Positions 25,658 to 33,886 of a DNA stretch of 64,000 nt are shown here, in pieces. The notes beneath the pieces were generated by a model. The model did no database searches and had not been told where the DNA came from. It was given only the letters and a program-made list of their open reading frames with translations. The position numbers were made by a program, and so were the translations under genes. This DNA comes from Ruegeria sp. SCSIO 43209. Lineage in GTDB: Bacteria; Pseudomonadota; Alphaproteobacteria; Rhodobacterales; Rhodobacteraceae. The stretch covers positions 2,009,001-2,073,000 of the forward strand of contig NZ_CP065359.1 in assembly GCF_019904295.1 (NCBI RefSeq), written 5' to 3'. The number at the start of each line of letters is the position of its first letter. Within the stretch, counting starts at the first letter, position 1.

Positions 25658-25761
25658 CTTTGACCGAAGCTAGACCCGATGTGTGGGCTCAAGTCCACCA
25701 TTTTTGCGGCAGTTGGGCGCGTGAAACAATGCGCGCGGCTCAGCAGATGGATGCCTGGGCT

Positions 25762-26298
25762 TCAGCCGCCAGATGCCGCGGCGGGTTGAACGTCAGTTTG
25801 GGATATTTTGTCAAACCACTCAGTCAGGCTGCTGACATCGGGGCCAAGCGCCTCGGCTATGCCGCCGGCGAATTCCTGAAACTTTTCAATGTTCAATTTA
25901 TTGACGCCCACCAAGACGGGAATCTCACGCTCTAGTGCGTCGGCGATAATTGGGCGAAAGCCCCGCCCGTCCGCCTCGTGCTTTCCGAACTTGTTGATGA
26001 TCAGCAATTGAGGGCCATCCTCAAGCGACCGCGTCACGAGGCCGACGGCCCGTTCCAATTCAGCCGGATCCAGACGGCAACCCCGAGCGTTCTTGCCAAG
26101 GGATTGTGAGATGCGAATGGTTTCCCCGGTCGGCAAGACTTTCAGATCCATATCGCATTTATATCCGTCGGCACATTCGGTGTTGGTCTGCACAACCCCG
26201 GCAATCGGTGTTCCGACCAGCACAAGACCATCCGCAAATTCGCTAAGCAGGCGGTCAGTCGCACCGCGATCGGTTGTCGTTACATAGGCCAGATGCAT
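25762..26298 (-). CDS. DUF2478 family protein
   Basis: A 178-residue cytoplasmic protein starting at the ATG at 26298 (MHLAYVTTTDRGATDRLLSEFA); the extension to 26367 looks unconserved. It shows the DUF2478 pattern VLVGTPIAGVVQTNTECADGYKCDMDLKVLPTGETIRISQSLGKNARGCRLDPAEL and LLIINKFGKHEADGRGF only in pieces recognisable to me; the fold resembles P-loop nucleotidases of the THEP1 kind, with NKFGK as a possible nucleotide contact. DUF2478 genes often neighbour molybdenum or nitrogen-oxide genes; here NnrU is next door (73 bases). Confidence 0.75.
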   Translation of the reverse strand: MHLAYVTTTDRGATDRLLSEFADGLVLVGTPIAGVVQTNTECADGYKCDMDLKVLPTGETIRISQSLGKNARGCRLDPAELERAVGLVTRSLEDGPQLLIINKFGKHEADGRGFRPIIADALEREIPVLVGVNKLNIEKFQEFAGGIAEALGPDVSSLTEWFDKISQTDVQPAAASGG

Positions 26299-26370
26299 TT
26301 TTTGGACCTCAGATTTCAGTCGATGACGTTTCAGATAGCACGCGCCGGCTTGTCCGACCACCTTCATCCA

Positions 26371-27036
26371 TTAAGGCAATGGAGAAAGCCCGATCACAGA
26401 TGCGTGCAGGTGGAGGAGAACCGCGTAAGAAGCCAAAGCAGTCAACCAGACCCAAAGGCTGGGCCAAGGGCGGGGCGCGCTGAGTGACAGGCGCGCCGTA
26501 TTGCGGGAAAGGCGTACCCATTCCGTCCCCAAATTGCGCGCGGTGCGGTGATCAATGAGCGCCATGCCCATCGCCGCAAAGCCAGCAAACAAGCCGAACA
26601 AGATGACATGCGACAGGCTTCCATTGGCCAACAGATGTGCCAAAGCCCATAGCATCAACGCCGCAAGTATCGGATGACGCGTCGTGTGCAGGATTCCAGG
26701 GTTTTCGGGATCGAACGGACGGTGCCCCAGCCCTCCGAATGAGAACGGGTTCCGGATCGACAGGCCCGCAATGGCCAACCAGCAGACTATAGGCATGACC
26801 AGCAAAGGCACCCAGCGAAAGATTGGAAGCGGCGGGATTACTTCGACATAGGGCGCATTTGCGGCGGCGATGATCAACCAGGCCAAAACTGCTAGAGAAA
26901 TCATTGAATAGCTGGCGAAATATGCGCGCTTTCCCATCGTACCGATCAGCCAGCCGCGCACTGCTGGGCGTGCTGGAATCATGTGGCTAAGTAGGAATGT
27001 GGCAAGTGCAGCAAGGAAAAGGCCCCAACCAGTCAT
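26371..27036 (-). CDS. nnrU: NnrU family membrane protein
   Basis: A 221-residue membrane protein with five to six helices, of the NnrU family, first described near nitrite and nitric-oxide reductase genes and related to isoprenylcysteine methyltransferase-like (NnrU/PEMT) folds. Visible motifs are LLSHMIPARPAVRGWLIGTMG near the N-terminus and PGILHTTRHPILAALMLWALAHLLANGS in the middle, whose H-x-x-R-H-P is conserved in the superfamily. No denitrification enzyme lies in the window. It precedes the DUF2478 gene on the same strand. Confidence 0.88.
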   Translation of the reverse strand: MTGWGLFLAALATFLLSHMIPARPAVRGWLIGTMGKRAYFASYSMISLAVLAWLIIAAANAPYVEVIPPLPIFRWVPLLVMPIVCWLAIAGLSIRNPFSFGGLGHRPFDPENPGILHTTRHPILAALMLWALAHLLANGSLSHVILFGLFAGFAAMGMALIDHRTARNLGTEWVRLSRNTARLSLSAPRPWPSLWVWLTALASYAVLLHLHASVIGLSPLP

Positions 27037-27107
27037 CGTAATCTCCGAACGTGTTGCGCCCGGTTTAGGCCGTGACAGCGCGCTGGTCTTTGTCCGAAAT
27101 CAAGTGA

Positions 27108-27137
27108 GGGCAAAGGGGCGGTTACCCGCCCCTGCCC
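27108..27137 (-). terminator. Hairpin after the proXVW operon
   Basis: An 8-bp stem AGGGGCGG/CCGCCCCT (27114-27121/27126-27133), extended by GGGC/GCCC (27108-27111/27134-27137) across two unpaired As, begins five bases past the permease stop on the minus strand. There is no clean T-run. Confidence 0.5.
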
Positions 27138-27141
27138 TGTC

Positions 27142-29205
27142 TTACAGGCCCAGCGCCTTGCGGCGTTCCTCGGCAAAACCCTGCACCATACGATCAGCGA
27201 TCAGTGCTAAAATCGCCATGGCGGCACCGGCCGAGATGCCAAGCCCCACATCCGCCTGCCCCAGCGCCAGATAAATCGACTGGCCCAGACCGGTTGTCCC
27301 GATCAGTGCCGCTATCACCAGCATGGCGAAGGCATAGAGGATGGTCTGGTTCAGCCCCAGTAGGATGGTCGGTGCGGCATAGGGCGCGCGGACGTCGCGC
27401 ATGATCTGCCACTCGGTCGCGCCGCTGGAGATTGCGGCTTCCATCATTTCCTCGGGTGTGTTGACCAGCCCGTGTCGCGTGTAGCGGATCATCGGGACGA
27501 TGGCGTAGGCGCAGATCGCTAGGAAGGCCGAGAACTCACCGATCTGAAACACCATCAGAACCGGGATCAGGAACACAAACAGTGGGATCGTCTGCAGCAT
27601 ATCACAGATCGGGCGAACCACTTTCCAGACCGGTCCCCAAACTGCACTGGCAAGACCGATCATCCCTCCGACCACTGCGCAGGAAAACACTGCGGCACCG
27701 CTGAGGTAGAGCGACAGGAGTGCCCGCTCCCACAGGCCTGAAACGAGGATGGTACACAGCAGCCCAACCGACAGCGCCGCAAGACGCCAGCCACCCGCGA
27801 CCCAACCCAGCGCAGCCGCGCCCGTCAGGACAAACGGCCAAGGCAGGTTTGATATGCCGGTTTCCAGCATTCCGATCAGGATAAGAACGATCAGACCGCC
27901 GGTCAGATGCCCGCGCCATGCCATCAGCAGAGCGATAGCCGCACCGGCGGCGAACAGACCCCAGCTCATGCTCGGGGTCCACTGGAACCCCCAGGTGAAC
28001 GGTAGTACAGCCTGGTCCAGACCGATCCGCAAGGGCAACAACACATAGAACAGAGAGTTGTTCTTGAGTGCGTCCAGCCAAGGCCCGTTAGCCTGCGTAA
28101 ATGAGGTCAGGCCGATGTCAATCGCCTCGGCCATCGGGTCCAGAACTGTAAGGCCAGACGGGTTCGGCAACCGGGACCAGAAGGCAGCGGTAAATAGCAC
28201 TGCAAAGCCCAGCATCGCCCAGACAACGCGGCTGTCATATCGCTTGCGCTCGGTCGCCAAAGTGCCGCTCATCCTGTCGATGATCACTGCGAAGACAACG
28301 ATGACCAGACCGGCCATGAGGGATTCACCAAACTGCGCCTTGCGCATGGTTAACAGAACTTCCCAGCCGATGTCGTTGAAGCCACCGATGACGGCGGCGA
28401 TGATCACCATCGACAGGGCGGCCATCAGGCATTGGTTCACACCAACCATGATCTGAGTCGTGGCAGCAGGAATTTCGACCTGAAAGAGCTGCTGCCAGCG
28501 CGTCCCGCCGGACATGATCGCAGCTTCTTTGATTTCGGGCTCTACCCGTTCCAGCCCCAGCATAACGTTGCGAGCCATAGGTGGCGCGGCGTAGATGGCC
28601 GAAGCGATCAGGCCGACCACCGGACCGAAGCCAAACAGAAGCAGCAGCGGCGTCAGATAGGCAAAGGTCGGCACCGTTTGCATGATGTCCAGTACTGCCT
28701 GAACAAAGGCCTTCACACGTGGCACTTCATTGGCAAGAATACCGATAGCCCCGCCCATAATCAGCGCCACGGGGACAGATACGGCGACAAGGGCCAGCGT
28801 ATTCATGCTCTCGGCCCAATAGCCTGAAGCCAGAACGAAGCTGAGGCCAAAGAACCCCAGCGCCGCCATCGGCAGACCGCCCAGATACCAACCCAGCGCA
28901 GTGACGACCCCAATCAAGATCGGCCAGGGCGTGCTGCCAAGCACGTAGTTTGCAGCATTCATCGGATAAGTCATCAGGTCCGAAAACAGCCGCATCGCCG
29001 GTTTAATGCCATTCAGAAACCAGTCGAGAAACGCACCAACCCATTGTGTTGCAGGCAGTTCCCATTCTTTGGGCCATGTGACCAGCCATGGGGCGACGCC
29101 TTCTAGCGCAAGGCAAACCGCGCCAACGACAAGGGTAATCAGCGCGGCCTGCGTCCCAGCCGTCAGGCGGGCCTGCCGCGCGGGGATATCCGTCACAGCG
29201 GTCAT
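27142..29205 (-). CDS. proW: Double permease of a glycine betaine/choline-type ABC transporter
   Basis: A 687-residue inner-membrane permease with two ProW-like domains in tandem. Each half has several helices and an EAA-type cytoplasmic loop: LERVEPEIKEAAIMSGGTRWQ in the first and TPEEMMEAAISSGATEWQ in the second, both preceded by PM(A/I)R(N/Y). Most ProW proteins are about 350 residues and act as homodimers, so this is an internal fusion giving both halves from one gene. The start overlaps the proV stop in ATGA (29202-29205). It is the last gene of proX-proV-proW. Confidence 0.92.
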   Translation of the reverse strand: MTAVTDIPARQARLTAGTQAALITLVVGAVCLALEGVAPWLVTWPKEWELPATQWVGAFLDWFLNGIKPAMRLFSDLMTYPMNAANYVLGSTPWPILIGVVTALGWYLGGLPMAALGFFGLSFVLASGYWAESMNTLALVAVSVPVALIMGGAIGILANEVPRVKAFVQAVLDIMQTVPTFAYLTPLLLLFGFGPVVGLIASAIYAAPPMARNVMLGLERVEPEIKEAAIMSGGTRWQQLFQVEIPAATTQIMVGVNQCLMAALSMVIIAAVIGGFNDIGWEVLLTMRKAQFGESLMAGLVIVVFAVIIDRMSGTLATERKRYDSRVVWAMLGFAVLFTAAFWSRLPNPSGLTVLDPMAEAIDIGLTSFTQANGPWLDALKNNSLFYVLLPLRIGLDQAVLPFTWGFQWTPSMSWGLFAAGAAIALLMAWRGHLTGGLIVLILIGMLETGISNLPWPFVLTGAAALGWVAGGWRLAALSVGLLCTILVSGLWERALLSLYLSGAAVFSCAVVGGMIGLASAVWGPVWKVVRPICDMLQTIPLFVFLIPVLMVFQIGEFSAFLAICAYAIVPMIRYTRHGLVNTPEEMMEAAISSGATEWQIMRDVRAPYAAPTILLGLNQTILYAFAMLVIAALIGTTGLGQSIYLALGQADVGLGISAGAAMAILALIADRMVQGFAEERRKALGL

Positions 29206-30251
29206 GCTTCATCCACCTGCAGGGCTGCGGCGAGATCGGACGGATGAACCGTACCGACAATATTGCCGTCTGCATCGCGGACAGGAACGGGTTCATACAG
29301 CTCCATGCAATGTGCGAGCGCCGCGTCGAGCGTCATGGATGTGGTCAAGCCCGGATCATCCGGTCCACGATCAGCATCATCACGCATGACCGAAGCAACC
29401 TTGGCATGCTGGCCTTTGGCCACGTCCTTAGAAAATTCGCGCACGTAGTCGTCTACCGGACGCAGCACGATATCCGTCGGCGTGCCGATCTGAACGATTT
29501 TGCCATCGCGCATAATGGCGATGCGGTCGGCCAGTTTCAGCGCCTCTTGAATGTCGTGAGTGATAAAGACGATGGATTTCTTCAACGTCGCCTGGATGCG
29601 TAGGAATTCATCCTGCAGCTGGCGGCGGATCAAAGGATCAAGGGCCGAGAACGGCTCGTCCAGAAACCAGATATCGGGATTCACCGCAAGGCTGCGCGCG
29701 ATCCCTACGCGTTGGCGTTGACCACCCGAAAGCTGCCGGGGAAAGCTATCTTCGCGGCCTTCCAAGCCGACCAGCGAGATTACTTCCTGCGCACGCGCCA
29801 AACGTTCCTTTTTACCGACGCCTTGCACACGCAGCGGATAAGCCACGTTTTCGGCCACGGTCATATGAGGGAACAGGCCAAAATGCTGGAAAACCATGCC
29901 CAGCTTCTTGCGCCTTAGTTCAGTCAGGGTCCTCTTTGATGCACCGATGACATTCTCGCCATCCACACGGATCTCGCCGCCCGTACCGGGCAGAAGTTGC
30001 GAAATGCAACGAATCAGCGTCGATTTGCCCGAGCCGGACAGGCCCATGATGACAAAAAGCTCGCCTTCTTTGACCTCGAAATTGGCATCCTGAACGGCGG
30101 GGATAAACCCCTGTTCGCGCAAATCGGTGGCGGCTTTGTCAGCGTCACTCCCTGACCGAGACAGCGCGTCGGTCAGAGCTTTGTCGGCACCTTGGCCAAA
30201 CACCTGCCAGAGATTCTGGCAGGCGATGGCTGGCGTATTCGCTTCAGTCAC
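29202..30251 (-). CDS. proV: ATPase of a glycine betaine/choline-type ABC transporter
   Basis: A 349-residue ABC ATPase. Walker A GLSGSGKSTLIR (near 69-80), signature LSGGQRQRVGIARSLA, Walker B IWFLDEPFSALD, and a C-terminal CBS-like regulatory part (EPVPVRDADGNIVGTVHPSDL) identify it as the ProV/OpuAA type. The N-terminal insert SRSGSDADKAATDLREQG before the first strand is found in the quaternary-amine ATPases. It begins 10 bases after proX and overlaps the permease gene. Confidence 0.93.
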   Translation of the reverse strand: MTEANTPAIACQNLWQVFGQGADKALTDALSRSGSDADKAATDLREQGFIPAVQDANFEVKEGELFVIMGLSGSGKSTLIRCISQLLPGTGGEIRVDGENVIGASKRTLTELRRKKLGMVFQHFGLFPHMTVAENVAYPLRVQGVGKKERLARAQEVISLVGLEGREDSFPRQLSGGQRQRVGIARSLAVNPDIWFLDEPFSALDPLIRRQLQDEFLRIQATLKKSIVFITHDIQEALKLADRIAIMRDGKIVQIGTPTDIVLRPVDDYVREFSKDVAKGQHAKVASVMRDDADRGPDDPGLTTSMTLDAALAHCMELYEPVPVRDADGNIVGTVHPSDLAAALQVDEA

Positions 30252-30261
30252 TTAAGCGGAC

Positions 30262-31212
30262 TCACTGCGTTGCCGCGTCAACGACGGGGCGCCATTTGTC
30301 TTCATTCTCGGCCATCCATGCCGCGACGACTTCTTCGACCGCGCCACCATCTACGTCGATCGCCCCCATCATTGGCTGCTGGTCTTCGACCGAAAGCTGA
30401 TAGTTAGTCAGGATTTCATAGGCAGCGGGCCACTTGTCTGCCATGCCGCTCCAACCGGCCTTGAAGATACGTGACGGCGAGAAATCGCAATCATTCACTG
30501 CGTTGGGGTTCGGGCCCCAAGACGGATCGTTAAAGCACGCCTCTTCGCCTGCAGGCAGTTCGACAAACTGTACGTCATATGCCGACATCGCCCAATGTGG
30601 CTGCCAGAAGGTGATCAGCAACGGCGACTTGCGCTCGGTTGAGGCGCGCAATTCGGCGATCAAAGCGCCCTCGGAACCCGCGGGGACCGCTTTGAACGGC
30701 AATTCAAGACCGGTCATACGATCCGCGCCGGGCGTACCCCAATCCGCTGGGTAATCGACCAGACGGCCACCGGGCAGAGTTTCAGCCGTAGCAAAAACTT
30801 GCGCACACTCTTTCAGCGCTTCCCACGCAGGCAGGCCCGGGCACAGCTCCGCTACATGTGCCGGGTAGGCAATGCCTTCCTTGGCATCAAGCCCCAGATC
30901 GCCGATTTCAACAACGGTGCCTTCGTCGATCTTCTTGGCGTATTCGTCGGACACGTTGGACGACCAGATTTCCAATGTCGCGTCAATGTCCCCATCGGCC
31001 AACGCCTGGAACTGATTCATCATCCCGGCGGTCACGTATTCTACGTTATAACCGGCGGCCTTCAGCATCTCACCTGCCACATGGGTGGTCACATGTTGAC
31101 CGGTCCATTCGTTGATCGCCAGCTTGATCGGTTCATCGACCGCGCCCATATCTGCGGCATGGGCCGCCCCGGCCACTGCGATAGCCAAAAAGCTTACGCT
31201 TAGCTTTTTCAT
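30262..31212 (-). CDS. proX: Substrate-binding protein of a glycine betaine/choline-type ABC transporter
   Basis: A 316-residue periplasmic binding protein with signal peptide MKKLSVSFLAIAVAGAAHA. The mature protein opens KLAINEWTGQHVTTHVAGEML and contains WQPHWAMSAYDVQFVELP, typical of ProX/OpuAC proteins, which hold quaternary amines in aromatic cages (Trp and Tyr visible). A disulfide is possible between the Cys of CPGLPAWEALKECAQ. It heads the operon. Context with betA/betC suggests choline or betaine, but proline betaine or carnitine cannot be excluded. Confidence 0.92.
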   Translation of the reverse strand: MKKLSVSFLAIAVAGAAHAADMGAVDEPIKLAINEWTGQHVTTHVAGEMLKAAGYNVEYVTAGMMNQFQALADGDIDATLEIWSSNVSDEYAKKIDEGTVVEIGDLGLDAKEGIAYPAHVAELCPGLPAWEALKECAQVFATAETLPGGRLVDYPADWGTPGADRMTGLELPFKAVPAGSEGALIAELRASTERKSPLLITFWQPHWAMSAYDVQFVELPAGEEACFNDPSWGPNPNAVNDCDFSPSRIFKAGWSGMADKWPAAYEILTNYQLSVEDQQPMMGAIDVDGGAVEEVVAAWMAENEDKWRPVVDAATQ

Positions 31213-31546
31213 AACAACAACTCCCTGTTTTTTACGTTTGCCCCATGGCGATATCGAGCCCGCCCAGGATCATTTGTGGTCACAGCACATTTCGCAACAT
31301 GCACAAGTTTAGCCGAAAAAGGAAAGGGAACAGTTGTTCCGGGTCCGACGCGCTTCATCTAGCGTTAAACCACGACCCATCCCTGCTGCTCCACTCGGCA
31401 ATACACACACTTAACACCGTCAGTTCGGAACCGTCAAAGATATTGATTGACTAGTCAATATAAAACACGCGCTTCATCTCAAGATCTGATTTGCCTTGTC
31501 AAATCTTCTTAATAAGGCAGCATCTGGATAAGGGAGGGTCTGGGAG
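31213..31546. other. Divergent intergenic region proX / tag-like gene
   Basis: 334 bases without a gene. It contains a GGAACA-GT-TGTTCC palindrome (31327-31340), the 14-bp palindrome ATTGACTAGTCAAT (31446-31459) and a GATTTG/CAAATC inverted repeat near 31485. I cannot identify a convincing sigma-70 promoter in either direction. Confidence 0.7.
31441..31462. promoter_or_regulatory. BetI-like operator palindrome
   Basis: The perfect 14-bp palindrome ATTGACTAGTCAAT at 31446-31459 lies in the context TATTGATTGACTAGTCAATA. TetR-family BetI operators have, as I recall, similar ATTGA/TCAAT arms. It lies upstream of the quaternary-amine transporter, which would be a fitting target. It is 88 bases from the tag-like start and about 235 from proX. 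Confidence 0.45.
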
Positions 31547-32209
31547 ATGCGTCACTTTGAAAAGATCTACCAGATATCGGCTGATCGCCACGGCGGCCCC
31601 GCCGAACTGGAAAGCAAGCTAAGCAAGCCTAAACCAATCGCCGAATTGGTGGCGATGTCAGATGATCGCTGGTTATCGCTTATTACGAAAACCGTGTTCC
31701 AGGCAGGGTTTAACTGGAAAGTGATCGAATCGAAGTGGGACGGATTCGAAACGGCATTTGACGGCTTCGACATTGGACGCTGCGCATTCATGGATGACGA
31801 GAAATTCGACGCACTGCTGCAGGACACCCGCATTGTCCGCAACGGAACCAAGATTGCCACAGTGCGCGACAATGCCGCGTTTCTGCTGGAACTCCGCGCG
31901 GAAGGTGGCGTCGGGCAAATTCTGGGCGGGTGGCCATCACAGGATTATGTCGGCTTGCTACAGATGCTCGCCAAGCGCGGATCGCGGCTTGGCGGTGCTT
32001 CGGCGCAGTATGCTATGCGATTTGCCGGTCGGGACAGCTTTATTCTGTCCCAAGATGTAACAGCTCGTCTGATCGCTGAGGGCGTTATCGACAAACCTGC
32101 AACCTCCAAAAAAGCAATGGCCGCGGTGCAGGCCGCGTTCAATACATGGATGGGACAATCCGGGCGATCGCTGACGGAAATCAGCCGGGTTCTGGCGATG
32201 AGCCTTTGA
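31547..32209 (+). CDS. DNA-3-methyladenine glycosylase I (Tag)-like protein
   Basis: A 220-residue protein aligning by eye with Tag: FQAGFNWKVIESKWDGFETAFDGFD matches the Tag QAGLSW segment, and DTRIVRNGTKIATVRDNAAFLLEL its DAGIIRHRGKI segment. Tag removes 3-methyladenine from alkylated DNA. The four Cys/His zinc ligands at the ends of E. coli Tag are not evident, and the N- and C-termini differ, so this is a divergent subfamily whose substrate may differ. GGGAGGGTCTGGGAG precedes the ATG. It diverges from proX. Confidence 0.78.
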   Translation: MRHFEKIYQISADRHGGPAELESKLSKPKPIAELVAMSDDRWLSLITKTVFQAGFNWKVIESKWDGFETAFDGFDIGRCAFMDDEKFDALLQDTRIVRNGTKIATVRDNAAFLLELRAEGGVGQILGGWPSQDYVGLLQMLAKRGSRLGGASAQYAMRFAGRDSFILSQDVTARLIAEGVIDKPATSKKAMAAVQAAFNTWMGQSGRSLTEISRVLAMSL

Positions 32210-32251
32210 AAACGACTTGCAGCGCCGAGCTGCCGCATTAGGCTTAATGCC

Positions 32252-32938
32252 ATGATCCGCCCCCTGTTGATTTCATTGCTGTTTCTATTTGTAGCCTGTG
32301 GTCGACCTCTAACCGATCACGAGCGCGCATTTGTCAGTAAAATCCACGGTGACACATTGAATCTGGATCGTGTGCGATTGGTAGAGGGTGCCCCCGTCGC
32401 AGCGGTTACATTTACCCGCAAAGCCCGCCCTCGGGTTGCCTGCCGTGAACGAATCTTACCACCTGTCAAAGAGGAAACCGTGACCGGCAAACCCGCGGGC
32501 GTTGCGCTGTTCAATCATGTATACTTCACGAAGGACTGGTATCTGGACGACTACATGAGCCAGTACCCCGATCAGGTGAACCTGATCGGGGCAATGTTGC
32601 TTGCGCATGAATTAACCCATGTCTGGCAGTGGCAAAATCGCAAGACAACTGGTTATCACCCGTTCCGCGCTGCGGCAGAGCATGGCCGGAAGGACGATCC
32701 TTACCTGTTCGACCTTGATACTTCGCCCGATTTTCTGGCCTATGGCTACGAACAGCAGGGCGCCATCGTCGAGGAATATGTTTGCTGCCGGGCGCTCGAC
32801 CCCGACGCACCTCGAACCAAGCGTCTGCACGATATGCTAAGCGCCCAATTTGAAGTCTCGAAATTGCCCGGTAGCAGGCGCGAAAGCTCCGTCCTGATAC
32901 CCTGGGCGGGCGCAGAGATTAATGGCATCTGTCGCTGA
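32252..32938 (+). CDS. Lipoprotein with HELTH metalloprotease-like motif
   Basis: A 228-residue protein with a lipoprotein signal (lipobox FVAC, Cys16). The motif LLAHELTHVWQWQ near residue 120 is the zinc-binding HExxH form found in DUF4157-type putative metalloproteases. A downstream Glu in GAIVEEYVCC could be the third ligand. The family is uncharacterised; secreted DUF4157 proteins often accompany toxins, but none is nearby. It follows the tag-like gene by 42 bases on the same strand. Confidence 0.78.
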   Translation: MIRPLLISLLFLFVACGRPLTDHERAFVSKIHGDTLNLDRVRLVEGAPVAAVTFTRKARPRVACRERILPPVKEETVTGKPAGVALFNHVYFTKDWYLDDYMSQYPDQVNLIGAMLLAHELTHVWQWQNRKTTGYHPFRAAAEHGRKDDPYLFDLDTSPDFLAYGYEQQGAIVEEYVCCRALDPDAPRTKRLHDMLSAQFEVSKLPGSRRESSVLIPWAGAEINGICR

Positions 32939-32943
32939 GCTTG

Positions 32944-33351
32944 TTAGTTTACTTGCAGGGTCTTCAGGTAAGCCACTAGATCCACGATTGGCTTGCTGGT
33001 CAGGATTGGCTGCCCTTCCGGCGTTTTGATCGCGGTGTCGTTACCTTCGAAATAGGGGCCATAAACCGGCATCGGGCTGCCATGGCTGACCAACGGTTCG
33101 CGCCCGTCAATCCGCGCCACGACGCGCGCTGTCGGAAATACACCATTTGCATCGGCCAGCGTTCTCAGGTTTGTCGGCTGGATCACCAGCACCCCGGCCA
33201 TTGGCCCATGCCCCGTTGCATCCAGCCCATGACAGGTAGCGCAATAGTGCTGATACAGCTCGGCCCCGGTTTCCACGTCCTGAGCTGAAGAGGCCTGTGG
33301 TATCATGGTAAGTACTGTCAGCGCGCCCGCGCCAAGTATTGATCGGATCAT
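32944..33351 (-). CDS. Exported c-type cytochrome
   Basis: A 135-residue periplasmic monohaem cytochrome c. The ATG at 33351 is preceded by AGGAGGG and gives a signal peptide (MIRSILGAGALTVLTMIPQASSA); the ORF extending to 33651 has a meaningless N-terminus. The haem motif CATCH is at about 39-43, followed by GLDATGHGPMAG, and a Met in SPMPVYG may be the sixth ligand. Likely a small electron carrier or an oxidase-associated protein; no oxidase is adjacent. It converges on the HELTH lipoprotein gene. Confidence 0.9.
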   Translation of the reverse strand: MIRSILGAGALTVLTMIPQASSAQDVETGAELYQHYCATCHGLDATGHGPMAGVLVIQPTNLRTLADANGVFPTARVVARIDGREPLVSHGSPMPVYGPYFEGNDTAIKTPEGQPILTSKPIVDLVAYLKTLQVN

Positions 33352-33448
33352 CACTTTTCTCCCTCCTGCCTGGCAAATCGAGACTTGCCGGGAGTTCACG
33401 CTGGCGCAATGATCCAGATCAACGAAATAGGCGCAGGGACAAAAGGCA

Positions 33449-33886
33449 ATGACACAATACGCAGCCATCATGCTGGCCGCCGGAATCGGCGTTCCCATCC
33501 TCGCCGCTCTGAATGCAGCCTTGGGCAGGTTGATCGGCTCACCCAATGCGGCCGCCGTCGTCCTGTTCGCGATCGCCTTTGTCGCTTCAGCGCTGGCGCT
33601 GTTGGTACTCGGTGGATCCGATGCCTTTGCCAAACTCACCCAAGCCCCCAAACATCTGCTGCTGGGCGGCGTATTAATCGCCTTCTATGTGCTATCAATC
33701 ACCCATGTGGCCCCACATTTTGGCGTGGGCAATGCGGTGTTTTTCGTCTTGCTCGGCCAGTTGATCAGCACAGCTGCGATTGACCATTTCGGTCTGTTCG
33801 GCGCTCAGGTTACGCCGCTGACATTAATGCGGGCCGGAGGCATTACGGTGATGGCAATCGGGGTCGCAATCACTCAGCTGGCCTGA
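33449..33886 (+). CDS. YdcZ (DUF606)-type DMT membrane protein
   Basis: A 145-residue membrane protein with five predicted helices, resembling half of a drug/metabolite transporter (DUF606/YdcZ). The opening [32 protein letters not shown] is typical. Such half-size proteins work as dimers; the substrate is unknown. Its 3' end overlaps that of lolD by 17 bases on the other strand. Confidence 0.83.
   Translation: MTQYAAIMLAAGIGVPILAALNAALGRLIGSPNAAAVVLFAIAFVASALALLVLGGSDAFAKLTQAPKHLLLGGVLIAFYVLSITHVAPHFGVGNAVFFVLLGQLISTAAIDHFGLFGAQVTPLTLMRAGGITVMAIGVAITQLA

Noticed and set aside
32944..33651. A 235-residue form of the cytochrome with a long N-terminus.
   Set aside because: The ATG at 33351 has AGGAGGG and gives a normal signal peptide; the upstream part covers the start of the divergent ydcZ-like gene.
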